Assembly (NCBI RefSeq): GCF_905171775.1
Contig: NC_053499.1
Location: 86,706,052 to 86,770,051, forward strand
From: Rana temporaria
Lineage: Eukaryota > Chordata > Amphibia > Anura > Ranidae
Reading direction: 5' to 3'
DNA length: 64,000 nucleotides
The stretch's first letter is position 1, and each line of letters starts with the position of its first letter. A program made the translations under genes and the position numbers. Below are positions 33,276 to 43,929 of the stretch, in pieces. The notes beneath the pieces were generated by a model. The model did not search any database. It saw nothing but the letters and a program-made list of their open reading frames with translations, and was not told where the DNA came from.

Positions 33276-33899
33276 CTCAGATATTCTGGAACTGGACGTG
33301 GGAGGGACCTTTCACACAACCTCGCCAGCAGATAGGTGCATACAGAAGTCACCGAATCTCTAAGGAGCCTAGGAAACAGAGCACGGTTATAACGGATGCT
33401 AAGTACCGGAAACACAGGGGATGGGGAAGGAACAGAGAGAGAGACATCCATCAAAACAAACCATAAAACAAAAAAAAAAAAACATAATGCCCAATGGGCA
33501 TATCTTAGTGGCAATATCACCCCTTGGTCGGGGATCCCACCCGCTCTCCAAAAGGGGAGAAGCGGCGGAGGATCAGCGGGCAGAGGTTGTCCCCAAAAAG
33601 GGAGCATGACTCCAATGGAGTCGGCCTACTGGGGGTTAGTGACGAGGCACAGAGAGCGAGCCCGTCCAGCGGCCCGCGAGTATCACTCAAATTAGCGTCA
33701 ACCCCTGAGCCCAGGGAGATTAATATTATAAACGGCATTCAGGGGGGAATGTCATCCAGCATATGTCAGCAGCATAAAATGGAAGAAAGGGCAAATCTGG
33801 TGCCAGGAACAATTGAAGCCCACAGTTCATCCGGGGCAATGCCAACAGACAACAAGCGGTAGGGAGGATGAAGGAAAGCATCACCGGGCCAGAGGTCCC

Positions 33900-35072
33900 T
33901 AAGGCCACAGTTCCACGCCTCTCCTTGCGGGGAATGGGGGAGCGGGGTGTTGGCCCAGGCAGACCCCCTCTGGGGCCACGGCGGCGGCGGACCGGTTGCC
34001 ACTGTCCAGGGCGAGTAGGTAGTGGTATATCCGGTGAGGCCCTCCAATCGGGATATCTACACGGGGGAGGCTCCAGGGATTCCAGGAATCGGGGTAAGTC
34101 TTCTTTGGTGCGAAGAGTATGCGACTGGCCATCTTTTGTAGCCGACAGGCACTAAACGGGAAAGCCCCAACGGTAGGTCAGCTGAGCGTCTTGGAGAGCC
34201 CCCAAAAGGGGTTTTTAGTGCCCTACGTTGCATCAACGTGCGTCTGGACAGATCCGGAAAAAAGGTCAGCTGCGCTAGCACATCAAAGTCCACCGTGCCG
34301 AACACCCCTGACCTGAGTCATGATACGCTCCTTGAGGGAGTAACTTATGTAAACTTACATATAATGTACCGGGGTTTATCCGGATCCTCTGAGGGGGGGC
34401 GTAGGGCACGATGTGCCCGATCATTTCAATAAAATCAAGGGGCTTGGCGGCCGAGGATTTGTTTAAAGACCCCCTGTAAGGTGGGGACAATCTCCCTCGG
34501 GCCTGTCGCTTCAGGTAGGCCCTCTGATGCGAATATTCACCCTGCGGCTTCTGTTTTCAAAATCGTCCATTTGATCGCAGCAGGGCCTCAAGCCTGCGAT
34601 CCTGCATCTTACAGTGTTCAGTGAGTGCCTGCAGGGTTGGGGGTGGGTTTCTTCCCATTGTGCTTCCAGGGGTCTCCACTCTGCCTCCCAGGTGGGCTGT
34701 GTCAGTCTGCAGATCTGTGATGTCTTGCCTCAGGGCCTTCTCCATCTTATGGGCAAAGCGCTCCAGATCAGCCTTTGGTGGGGAGAGATAGGATATGAGA
34801 GCGGATGTCCTTATCCTCCCAAGGGTCCCCTCCATTCCCCCGCTCATCAACGCTTTCAGAGCCGGAGGTGTGTGGGACGGGGAGCGAGGCTGGGTGGAAG
34901 CCTGCACATGCGGGGAGATGATGGGGGAAGAAGGCCTAGCAGCGTGGGAGCCGGGCGCCAGCTTGGCTGCGCCTGCCGTCACACCGCCGGGTCCCAAAGC
35001 AAGGCGTCCAAGGAGCCGGAGCTCCCCGTGGTGTCCGCTGAGCTGCGGGGATGACTTGCGCTTCGGTGGCAT
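33900..35072 (-). pseudogene. L1-like ORF1 protein, frameshifted
   Basis: It starts MPPKRKSSPQLSGHHGELRL at 35072 with a basic, Pro/Ser-rich N-terminus. A coiled-coil-like helix region follows: ERFAHKMEKALRQDITDLQT then MQDRRLEALLRSNGRF. After frameshifts the C-terminal domain shows DLSRRTLMQRRALK near 34240 and then YRWGFPF-type text and SWNPWSLPRVDIPI near 34070, the L1 ORF1 (Transposase_22) CTD pattern. The product would chaperone the element RNA. At least three frameshifts break it. Confidence 0.8.
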
Positions 35073-35200
35073 CTTTTTTGTGCAAAATCCCCCCTGGGAA
35101 TCGCCGTGTGTTCCGAGTAGAGCGCGGGTCTCACGGAGCTCAGAGAGCACGTCCTCACTCGCTCATGCCGCGGCCACGCCCCCCTTCTATTTCTTCATTT

Positions 35201-35690
35201 CACCCATGTTTCTCATTAATTTTCTATTTTTTCTTCCACTCTTTTTTTGTTCCTTTTTCTCCCTTTTTTTTCTTTTTCACCATCCATACCTTTTTTTCGT
35301 CCTTTTTATTCTCACTTACACACGTTTCTCCCATTACATTTTTGGGTTAACATACATATCACATTTTAACACAATAGAATCACAACATTCAGTGGATGCA
35401 GGCTTGTAGGTGTGTGTGGAGCGTTTGGATACACCTGTTCACAGGAGATTCATGATCAACCTAATTGTTTCTCAGCACTCCCATTACCATTGTCTGGTAG
35501 AGTATATATTTTCTGTCTGTTATGCACACTAGCTATGATTAAGCACTGAAATACAGTGCGAAACCGCGTCAGCTTCTGTCCTATTTTTTGCTGTGGCATG
35601 TTATTTTTGTGACCAGTTTTATTAAAAGGAAAGTTTTTTAGAGTGCGGCTGTCCTAGTTTTTCTCTTCAAATTTGCATATCATTGCATTG
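35201..35690 (+). repeat. CT-rich interspersed repeat, right part
   Basis: It continues the repeat at 28706-29066 after the L1 and one TSD copy. It ends with GTGCGAAACCGCGTCAGC, TGTGACCAGTTTTATTAAAA and AGAGTGCGGCTGTCCTAG. The GAAAC-CGCGTC and TTTTATTAAAA pair also occurs in the 15488-16464 inverted-duplication element. Confidence 0.5.
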
Positions 35691-36760
35691 CCGGCACCCA
35701 CGGTTTGGATCCAGCGAGAAGGTTCTCTGGTTTTATCTGAGCGGTTACTTTCTTCTCATTCCACAGCACCCAATCTACTGTCTCAAGGTCCTATATTCCA
35801 CCCCAAATTTACAGTCTCTAAACTTGATGGCATGGCTATTAACAGGACCATGGCATCTCTGGACCAGCGGCGTCTACCCTGGTGAATGCTAGAAACCTGT
35901 CACTAGGAAGATCTATCATAAGGTCTGGAAGACCAATATTGCTTGGTGTGAAGCCAAAAAAATGGCATCCATGGGAAAATACGTGATTTGGAGAATTCTC
36001 TTTTCTACAGTCAGCTGTAGAAATCGAATTGGCTTTGAGTACAGAGGTCAAGTATCGGCCCTCAGTATTCTTCCAAAGGCCTCTAGCCTCCCATGCACTG
36101 ATCCAAACCTTTATGCAGGGGAAACTCATTTACTTCCCCCCCATTAGGTCACCTGTGTGTCCTTAGGACTTGAATTTCGTGCTGTTACAGAAACCATCAA
36201 GGAAATTCCATTAGACTTGCTGTCACACAAGCTAGCCTTCCTGATGGATATCACCTTGGCTAGAAGGTTGTCGGCCCTTACATGCAGGGAACCGTATTTG
36301 ATCCTTCACCACGAAGGATCCATCCTTTTTTACATTATTTTTACTTTTTTTTCTCTCAGCCTTGTTCAGCGGAAAAGAGACGGCTGCATTCTTTGGATGT
36401 TGTCCCGGGCGGGTAAAGGTTTATTTGTATACTTGCAGAGATCTGACGATCAGGCCTTAATTTTACAAAAGGACCCAAGAAAGGGGCAGGCAGCTTCCAT
36501 TACCAATTAAGTCCCGTCGATTGGTCATTCAGGCTACGGTCTGAAACATAAGGTCCTCCCTTTAGGGTTGAGAGCTCATTCTACCAGGGGTGTAGGAACC
36601 TCTTGTGCTTTTCGTTATCGGGCATCTGTGGCTCAGATTTGTAAGGTTGCTACCTGGTCTTCAGTGCATACGTTCACAAAATTGTATCAAGTGGATGATC
36701 GAGCACCTGAGGTTCCGGCTTTTAGCCGCAGTGTACTGCGGGCTGCCGTATAAAGTTCTG
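35690..36760 (+). pseudogene. DIRS tyrosine recombinase region (copy 2, part b)
   Basis: The plus strand first shows text matching the LLSQGPIFHP-type linker (LLSQGPIFHPKFTVSKL at about 35790). It then shows recombinase signatures: LLSHKLAFLMDITLARRLSA (around the first catalytic Arg), LTCREPYLILHHEGS, and, after frame changes, LRAHSTRGVGTSCAFRYRAS (the H-x-x-R pair), AQICKVATWSSVHTFTKLYQ and the C-terminal FSRSVLRAAV. DIRS elements integrate by this recombinase and make no TSD. Stops and frameshifts near 35880, 36330 and 36510 inactivate it. Confidence 0.82.
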
Positions 36761-37775
36761 ATGGCTCTCGTTTTGGCAGGGTTTTCCCCCCCTCGGATGG
36801 GGAGAGACTTGCACTTTTTGCCCTCCTTTCCTGACCAGCTAGGTGAGATGCAGCTGTAAGGGTCTGGGGGTAGACTTCTTGCTTGCTGCTCTTTATTTCC
36901 TTTCTTTTAGAGTCCCCCCTTTAAAATCCATACCAGACCCATATTTGAGATGGTTTCTGGTATAGATTCTGAATTTATAAATTGTTTTGCATTAGGGTTT
37001 TTCTGCATTTTTCGGAGTAACTGAGGGGTTTAGGTTTCTGAGGATGCAGGTTTTTAATTTATTTTTGTCTTTTGGGCAAACGCAAGATGTGTCTTTTTTT
37101 TACAAACTATGTAAATCTAGTAAATAGTCAACTTTAGCTATTTTATAATAAATTAAAATTTTGTAAAACTCTCCGGATTTTTGTAATTTATCGCAAGATT
37201 TATTTCTTGCAGTGGAATGACAGAAACAGAATTCAGAAAACTGTCTTCTGAGATTTGAGCTCATGTACCAGTTTGTACCGTTATGTTTTCACATATTAAC
37301 CACTACGTTTAGCCAAAACAAATGCATCAACCATATCCAAGGACTGGTAATCTGCAAACCAATTCACTTTTGTTTTTGGGTTCGGAGCTCAGGTTTTAAT
37401 CGCTAGTATTCATGAGTTATTCAATAGGCGAGTTCTGAATTCACTGGTCCCTAGCAGCAGAAAGCAGTGTGTACGATTAATGCAGGCTAATAGGAACATA
37501 ACCATGGCCTTTTAGAATTAGAGCCTCCGAAGGGAAAAAAAAAAAAAAAATACATCCTGCAAGACAAAGCATAATGAGCTAGTATGCCAATTGCTAAGCT
37601 GAGATCAAAGCCCATGCAGCGGTCCTCGTTCCCCTCCTCCGTCGCCATCTCTCCCGGAGTGACTTCCGGGTCTCGCGGCTCCGCACTGGAAGCCGCCAGT
37701 CACAACACGATTGCTGTTTAGAAACGGCACTCAGTGCACCTGCGCCATAGACATCGGTGCCTGCATTTTTTGAAA
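36761..37775. other. DIRS 3' flank and unassigned sequence
   Basis: The first ~380 bp follow the recombinase and probably belong to the DIRS 3' end. From about 37200 to 37775 I recognise nothing: no coding frame, and an A17-type run near 37532. Confidence 0.4.
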
Positions 37776-37856
37776 ATATCTCCTAAACCGTGTAGATTTA
37801 GGAGATATTTCTTGCACCTACAGCTAAGCCTTAATCCAGGCTCACCTGTAGGTAAA
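37768..37856. repeat. Two adjacent hairpins (MITE remnant)
   Basis: ATATCTCCTAAAC at 37777 pairs with GATTTAGGAGATAT ending near 37810. Next to it CTACAGCTAAGCCT pairs with AGGCTCACCTGTAG (37819-37852). Two hairpins in tandem are typical of a foldback MITE. The TTAA MITE starts 27 bp further on. Confidence 0.75.
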
Positions 37857-37882
37857 TGTGGTCTAAGAGTTTACAACTATCT

Positions 37883-38647
37883 TTAACCGCTTGCCGACCG
37901 CCCACCGTAGTTTTACGGCGGCAGGTCGGCTGTGCAAAATTACGTTCCCGGCGGGGCGCGATCACCGCCAGGCACCCGCGATCACTCATTACAGAGCGAG
38001 AACCGGGAGCTGTGTGTGTAAACACACAGCTCCCAGTTCTTTCAGGGGGAGAAATGATTGAACAGCGATCTGTCATTTCAGTCAGTCATCAAGTCCCACC
38101 CCCTAGTGTTAACCCTTCCCTGCCAGTGACATTTTTACAGTAATCAATGCATTAGATCAGGTCGCAGTACCAATAAAAATCGCAGATCGCCACCATTACT
38201 AGTAAAAAAAAATATATATATTACTAAAAATGCAATAAAACTACCCACCCTATTTTGTAGACGCTATAACTTTGCCAAAACCAAACGCTTATTGCAATCT
38301 TTTTTTTTTTTTTTTACGAAAAATATGTCGAAGAATACATATTAGCCTAGACTGAGGAAAAAAATGTTTTTCTTGTTATACATTTTTGGGGGGATATTAT
38401 AGCAAAAAGTTAAATATAAATTTTTTTCAAAATTGTCGCTATATTTTTGTTTATAACGCAAAAAATAAAAACCGCAGAGGGTAATCAAATACCACCAAAT
38501 AAAGCTCTATTTGTGGGAAAAAAAGGACACCATTTAGTTTGGAAGCCACGTCGTACGACCGCGCAATTGTCAGTTAAAGCGACAGTGCAAATCGCAAAAG
38601 TGGGCCGTTCATTGATCAGCAAAATGGTCCGGGCCTGAAGTGGTTAA
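37883..38647 (+). mobile_element. TTAA-flanked MITE, copy B (765 bp)
   Basis: It starts TTAACCGCTTGCCGACCGCC and ends CTGAAGTGGTTAA, in the same orientation as copy A. Shared internal blocks are GGGAGCTGTGTGTGTAAACA, CCCTAGTGTTAACCC, ACGCTATAACTTT and GACCGCGCAATTGTCAGTTA. It is about 200 bp shorter than copy A because of internal deletions. Confidence 0.9.
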
Positions 38648-38883
38648 CAAAAAGTAAATGCACACAAAAAGAAATAAGGCAACATGAAAAATTTTCAGAA
38701 AAAGCAAAAAAAAAACCACTTTGTATTTTATTTCCAATTTTTGATCACTAAATGGGGGGTTACATAAAGAGCAATCCAAGTTTTAAAAGGCAAAATTATT
38801 TAAATGCAAATGTCACTTTAATTCAAAAGACTGAACTGGGACACTATCAGCCACCATTTGGCAACAGATCTACTATTCTGCTC

Positions 38884-38885
38884 AG

Positions 38886-38943
<58 letters not shown>
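38884..38943. repeat. (TA)n microsatellite
   Basis: About 30 TA dinucleotides with one phase slip at 38903-38906. An A-rich run follows at 38989-39018. Confidence 0.95.
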
Positions 38944-38946
<3 letters not shown>

Positions 38947-39562
38947 ATTGATGTTTGCTTTATGTGTAGATTAGGAGCATTGTTTATTAAAAAAAAAAAA
39001 CGAAAAAAAAAAAAAAACATAAGGGCAGATGAATTCTATTTTTCTCTCTTCAAGCTTTCAAAATTCAACCAAAGTTGTGCAGGGCTAGCCGAAACATGTC
39101 GTTTGTACAGACCCAGACATCTTGAACATTCTTTAATAAAAACATCTGATGAAATCCAATAACGGGGTCATCATCTGCCTAAAAAGAAAAAAAGAAAAAA
39201 AGGAAATTAGTACATTTTAAAATCATTTACTATTGTGCAATAAATTAAAGTGGACCTAGTCAAGCAACTAAAGTATATTTATTTTTTTATTGGCTTTGGA
39301 GTGGAGGACTAGAATGCTCAGTTCTTTTTGCGGTCCCCTGTTAAGGAGATTCACCCTCTCTTTGTCCTGTAATATCCTGAATTATCTTGAAAGTAAAAGA
39401 ACATTTCAAACTTTGGGTTGTCCTTAGAAAAGTAATAGAGGGAAAATCTTCCAATGGGGACACTAGCTCTGAAGACCTAAAAGTGTGCAGGGATTTCCCA
39501 TCACTTTTTGTTTGGCCAAGAGACAGAAAGTGAAATCTGGCAAAAAAAAAAAATCTGACGGG
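38944..39562. other. Non-coding stretch, probably MITE-derived
   Basis: It contains GCCGAAACATGTCGTTTGTA and CTTTAATAAAAACATC near 39085-39145, then mixed sequence with CACCCTCTCTTTGTCCTG near 39350. No coding frame or complete transposon end was recognised. Confidence 0.4.
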
Positions 39563-39565
39563 TTA

Positions 39566-39962
39566 GGCCCCATGTACACGGGACGCTGCTAAACATATGC
39601 TCAGAGGCAGTTTGCCACCTTTTTCAACTGCTCCTGAACTCAATGTTATCCTATGTGAGCATGTACACAGTCTTGTTTATTGCAGTTTTTTAGGCAGTTG
39701 CATTTAACAGCGTTTCTTTGAACGCAAAAAGATGGGTTCAGACGCTGAAGATTACCACGTTTCAGATGCCAAAACGCGACTTAGCGCGGTAACCCGCTTT
39801 TAGCAGCGTTTCGTTTATAAGAGTATTTCACCATTAAAAAAAAAAAAAAAACACTATACACGGCATGCAAACGGGGCAAAACTAACGTTTTAAACGTGAG
39901 TTACTATCTGTCAAGTTTAATCATTTAGGAGCAGTCGTAAAACGTCCCGTGTACATGGAGCC
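39566..39962. mobile_element. Harbinger-type MITE, 397 bp
   Basis: The TIRs are GGCCCCATGTACACGGGACG (left) and, in reverse complement, GGCTCCATGTACACGGGACG (right). They are flanked by TTA at 39563-39565 and 39963-39965, a TWA-type 3-bp duplication. The interior has poly-A and GTTT-rich text and no coding frame. Confidence 0.85.
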
Positions 39963-39965
39963 TTA

Positions 39966-40352
39966 TAAGTCGTACTCTGCCACAATTCAAAGAGCACAGC
40001 CATTCAGGGCTCCACCAACAGGGCCGCTTTATTAATAGACCCCTGTGACTAACTACAAGTATCGACAGCCTATGCGGCTGTTGGCTGCTTGTTCTCAATG
40101 AACTACTACAGGACTGTTGATTGCAGTGGTAGTTCATCAATTCTTCCTGTCAGTGTAAAACTGCCTACCCACATGATGGGGAGACGGCTTAAACTGACAG
40201 TCTGCAGGGGATCCTGCATGGCATCAGTGATTTGCTGATCCCTGATGCAATGCTTTCCACGCCCCTAAAACAAAACAACAGTGCAGTCCAGTGAGTTGTT
40301 TTTTTCTGAATCACAAATGCATGGAAAGTATGGCTGCTATATAGTTTTTAAT
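39966..40352. other. Non-coding stretch with short palindromes
   Basis: Short inverted words such as TGAACTAC/GTAGTTCA (40100-40135) and CAGCCTATGCGGCTG (40067-40081) suggest a further MITE remnant. I found no pair of terminal repeats and no gene. Confidence 0.4.
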
Positions 40353-40614
40353 GGCATAGTTCACACCAGTGCTTGCAGTACCAGAAAAAAATAAAATATG
40401 CTGCATTTTTCCTGCACTGGACTGGAATGCTGTCAAACACATCTGGCACACACCTAAACTAACCAAAAACGCACTGGAACACACACGTCCTTATTTAAGG
40501 TTAGGACGAGAGAGGGAGAAAAAAAATGCACTGGACTGCATCAAAAATGCACATGAAGAAAAGCATCTGGAAAAACATCTGGACTGCTTTTCTATGGTGT
40601 GAACTGGCCCCCCC
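40353..40614. mobile_element. MITE with AGTTCACACCA-type TIRs
   Basis: The left end GGCATAGTTCACACCAGTGC pairs with the right end TCTATGGTGTGAACTGGCCC, giving an imperfect inverted pair 262 bp apart. The interior contains several CACTGGACTG and GCATCTGG words. The TSD is not clear (TTA lies close on both sides but not exactly adjacent). Confidence 0.6.
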
Positions 40615-40883
40615 TTTTATTATTTTTGTTAAAAGGTGAACTTATCCTTTAAGCTTTATACAGTGAGACAAGTCTGATGATATAGCACTTAGGGCTTACT
40701 CATATGGGCACATGAATTTTCACTCAGAGGGGTGTGTGTTTTACTATGAGGCACAGGATGACAGTGCCAGCCCGAGTGTGCAACTGTGCCAGGCCAAAAA
40801 ATGCCTGAACACAGACTGCTTTCAGAGTCTTGCATCCGTGCCACACATATACACCACATGTGCCTTCTGGGCGGATAAACATA

Positions 40884-42416
40884 CACTGCATCTCCATAAG
40901 TATTCACAGCGCTTCACTTTTTCACATTTTGTTATGTACAGCCTTATTCCAAAATAAACTACTGTAGATTAATTTTCCTGAAATTCTACAAAATAACCCA
41001 TAATGACAACATGAAAGACATTTGTTTGAAATCTTTGCAAATTTATAAAAAAAAGACAAAAAAAAAAACGAAAAAAAATAAAAAATAAAATAAAAATCCT
41101 GTTTCCACTGATCATCCTTGAGATGTTTCTACAACTTGACGGGAGTCCACCTTTGGTAAATTCAGTTGATTTTACATGATTTGTAAAAGGCACACAACTG
41201 TCTATGAGGTTCCATAGTTAACACTGCATATCAGAGCATAAACCAAGCCATGAAGTCCAAGGAGTTGTCGGTAGACAGAGACGGAATCGTATTGAGGCAC
41301 AGATCTGAGGAAGGTGCAGAAACATTTCTGCATCATTGAAGGTCCCAATGACCATGTTGGCCTCCATCATCCATAAATGGAAGTTTGGAACCACCAGGAC
41401 TTTCTAAAGAGTGCCGCCCGGCCAAACTGAGCTAGGATAAAAATGGGATAAGGGCCTTAGTCAGGGAAGAAACCAAGAACCTCATGTTGACTCTTGACAA
41501 GAGTTCCAGTGTTGAGAGAGACTTCCAGAACAACAGTCTCTGCAGCACTCCACCAATCGGGCATGTAAGGTAAAGTGGGCAGATGGAAGCCACTCCATAA
41601 AAAGGCACATGACAGCCCGCCTGGACTTTGCCAAAAGGCATCTGAAGGATTCTTAAACCATGAGAAACAAAATCTCTGGTCTGATGAAAAACTGAACTCT
41701 TTGGCCTGAATGGCAAGCGTCATGTCTGGAGGGAAACCCAGGCACCCCACTCATCACCTGGCAAATACCATTCCTACAGTGAAGCATTGTGGTGAAAGCA
41801 TCATGCTGTGGGGATATTTTTCAGCAGCCGGAACTGGAAGACTGGTGAGGATCTAGGGAAAAAATGAATGCAGCAATGTAAGGAGACATCCTCCAGAGTG
41901 CTCTGGACCTCAGACTGGGGCGAAGGTTCATCTCATTATCTTGACTGTGTGCTTAGGGTCATTGTCCTGTTGGAAAAGGTGTGGCTATGGGACAACCCTG
42001 TGAATGTCTGAGTGGCCCAGCCAGAGCCCAGACTTGAAACATCTCTGTAGAGTTATGAAAATGGCTATGCACCGACGCTCCCCATCCAACTGATGGGAGC
42101 TTGAGAGGTCCTGCAAAGAAGAATGGGAGAAACTGCCCAAAAAACAGGTGCGACAAGCTTGTAGCATAATACTCAAAGACCTGAGGCTGTAATTGGTGCC
42201 AAAAGTGCTTCAACAATTCAGGCTGTGAATACTTATGTACATGAGAATTTTTTTTCTTTTTAATAAATTTACAAAGATTTCAAACAAACTTCTTTCACGT
42301 TGTCATTATGGGGTATTGTTTGGAGAGTTTTGAGGAAAAAATTCATCAATTTTGGAACAAAACCAACATAAAATGTGGGAAAAGTAAAGCGCTGTGAATG
42401 CTTTCCAGATGCACTG
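40884..42416 (+). mobile_element. Tc1/mariner transposon, 1.53 kb
   Basis: The left end CACTGCATCTCCATAAGTAT and the right end, in reverse complement CAGTGCATCTGGAAAGCATT, are flanked by TA (40882-40883, 42417-42418). Inverted homology continues inward (CACAGCGCTTCACTTTTTCA against GTAAAGCGCTGTG). Length and internal text fit an almost full-size Tc1 copy. Confidence 0.9.
41230..42205 (+). pseudogene. Tc1-like transposase, heavily mutated
   Basis: Nucleotide-level Tc1 landmarks occur in order on the plus strand: CAGAATCTGAGGAAGGTGC-like text near 41300, AATCTCTGGTCTGATGAAA (first Asp region, 41670), CTACAGTGAAGCATTGTGGT (41775), CATCATGCTGTGGGGATATT (41800) and GTGGCCCAGCCAGAGCCCAG (42010). 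Stops and shifts occur throughout. The segment around the second catalytic Asp (about 41938-41978) is inverted relative to the rest. It cannot encode an enzyme. Confidence 0.8.
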
Positions 42417-42418
42417 TA

Positions 42419-43418
42419 GCCCTTTGTATGGGTGTAAAAGCCCTGACAGCAAGTATTCTGAAGCAGTGGCGGCCCCGCCCATAAAGGGCGCGCGGGCGTC
42501 ACCCCCTCCCCCCAGTCAGTTAAAAATAAATCTAAAAATAAATAAATACATTTTATTTAAACATGTCCCTTTAAGGAAACATTTTTTCCAAAAAAAGGTT
42601 CTTATGTGCACTGAGTCCGGGCGTCGGGCACAGTGCAGTATGGGTAGCGCCACGTCTGTGCAATCACGGGATTGCAGATGTGGCGCTACATTGGCAGCCC
42701 AAAAATGCCTTTGTGGCGCGGTCCATAGTGCCACTTGCTTCCGGCGCAATGGACTGCATTGTTATGGCCGGTCGGGTGCATCCACTATCTGTGCTCGTGA
42801 CGTCCCTGGAACAGGAAGTGACGTCGGGACCCGGGGCTCTCAGTGCGAGTACAGGTAAGCTGAGCTATGCCGCCTGCCTCTGCCCCTCTGTAATGGACTG
42901 TTTTCTCTGAAAAGTTTGGCGGCAGCAGCAGCGGTCAACCCCTCTTCTTCAAAGATTACCTGTGTTCCAAATTTGGATGGGGGTGCCGCGATTTTCGGGC
43001 CGAATGTTCACTATAAAAAAAAAATGGAACACAGGTAATCCTAATATTTTTTTTTATAGTGCACATTTGGCCGAAATCGCGGCACCCCCATCCCCCCGCG
43101 GGGGGGGGGGGTGCAGGGATTTCGGCCGAATGTTCACTAGACAAGATGAGCAATTCACTAGACATGATGAGCAATTAACCCAGTGCAGTGCAGATGTAGG
43201 CTCATTGCAAGGGTGGATTTGTTTTTAACATTTTCATGGAGTTGGGCTTAAATAAATACTACTTCTTACTGTGAATAATAATAATAATAGCAATAATAAT
43301 ACTTTTATTGTGAATGAGGTGGAATAGTATGCTCATTTCTCCCTTATGGGAAAACAGATGGCAATAAATTCCGGACAAAGGTCATTATCCTTCCCTCTTT
43401 ACCCAAAACCAAAAAAAA
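42419..43418. other. Non-coding repeats including a 45-bp-arm hairpin
   Basis: GCAGTGGCGGCCCCGCCCAT at 42465 resembles a transposon terminus; the inverse GCCGCCACTG occurs at 51301. At 42976-43024 and 43047-43092 there is an inverted pair: GATGGGGGTGCCGCGATTTT against CGAAATCGCGGCACCCCCAT. A G-run follows near 43100, then a degenerate AAT repeat (43280-43305). No gene is supported. Confidence 0.5.
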
Positions 43419-43713
43419 GGGATTTTTTAATACAGCTTACCTGTAAAATCCTTTTCTTGGAGTACATCACAGGACACAGAGCGGCATATTCATTACTATG
43501 TGGGTTATATGGAGTACCATCAGGTGATGGACACTGGCAATCTTAAACAGGAAGTCCCCTCCCTATATAACCCCCTCCCATAGGAGGAGTCCCTCAGTTT
43601 TGTAGCAAGCAGTATGCCTCCCAAAAGTTTCCCATAAGAGGGGTGGGAGCTCTGTGTCCCGTGATGTACTCCAAGAAAAGGATTTTACAGGTAAGCTGTA
43701 TTAAAAAAATCCC
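43419..43713. repeat. DIRS 3' terminal inverted-repeat pair
   Basis: The arm at 43419-43482 (GGGATTTTTTAATACAGCTT ...) is inverted at 43649-43713 around the terminal repeat body. Immediately after, 43716-43770 carries the mirror of the opposite terminus (49590-49645). This fits the arrangement of inverted termini plus an internal complementary region that DIRS elements use to make a circular DNA intermediate. Confidence 0.8.
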
Positions 43714-43929
43714 TTTTTCTTTATCGTACATCACGGGACACAGAGCGGCATATTCATTACTATGTGGGATGTCCCAAAGCAATGCTTACAATGAGGGGAG
43801 GGAGACATCTCAACCAGGAGATCTAATTCAGAAGTATTCTTTTAAAATCATAATAAATCCAAATAAATCCAACAAAAAAGTTAATTAATCTGATTAATTC
43901 AATTCATTTATTAATTAATTAACCAAGGG

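Larger units (their letters stand above)
29083..35184 (-). mobile_element. Near full-length L1/Tx1-like LINE, 6.1 kb
   Basis: The perfect 16-bp duplication TTCTATTTCTTCATTT (29067-29082, 35185-35200) bounds it. The 3' end lies on the left: on the minus strand the tail reads GAAAATAAAGATTATATAAA and then A-rich. The 5' end carries GGGGGGCGTGGCCGCGG. It has ORF1 (from 35072 to about 33900) and ORF2 (33275 to about 29593), in the usual order, both frameshifted. The intact boundaries show an insertion that was full length on arrival. Confidence 0.93.

Noticed and set aside
34795..35409. 204-codon plus frame
   Set aside because: Antisense of L1 ORF1, then runs across the 5' junction of the L1 into a CT-rich repeat.
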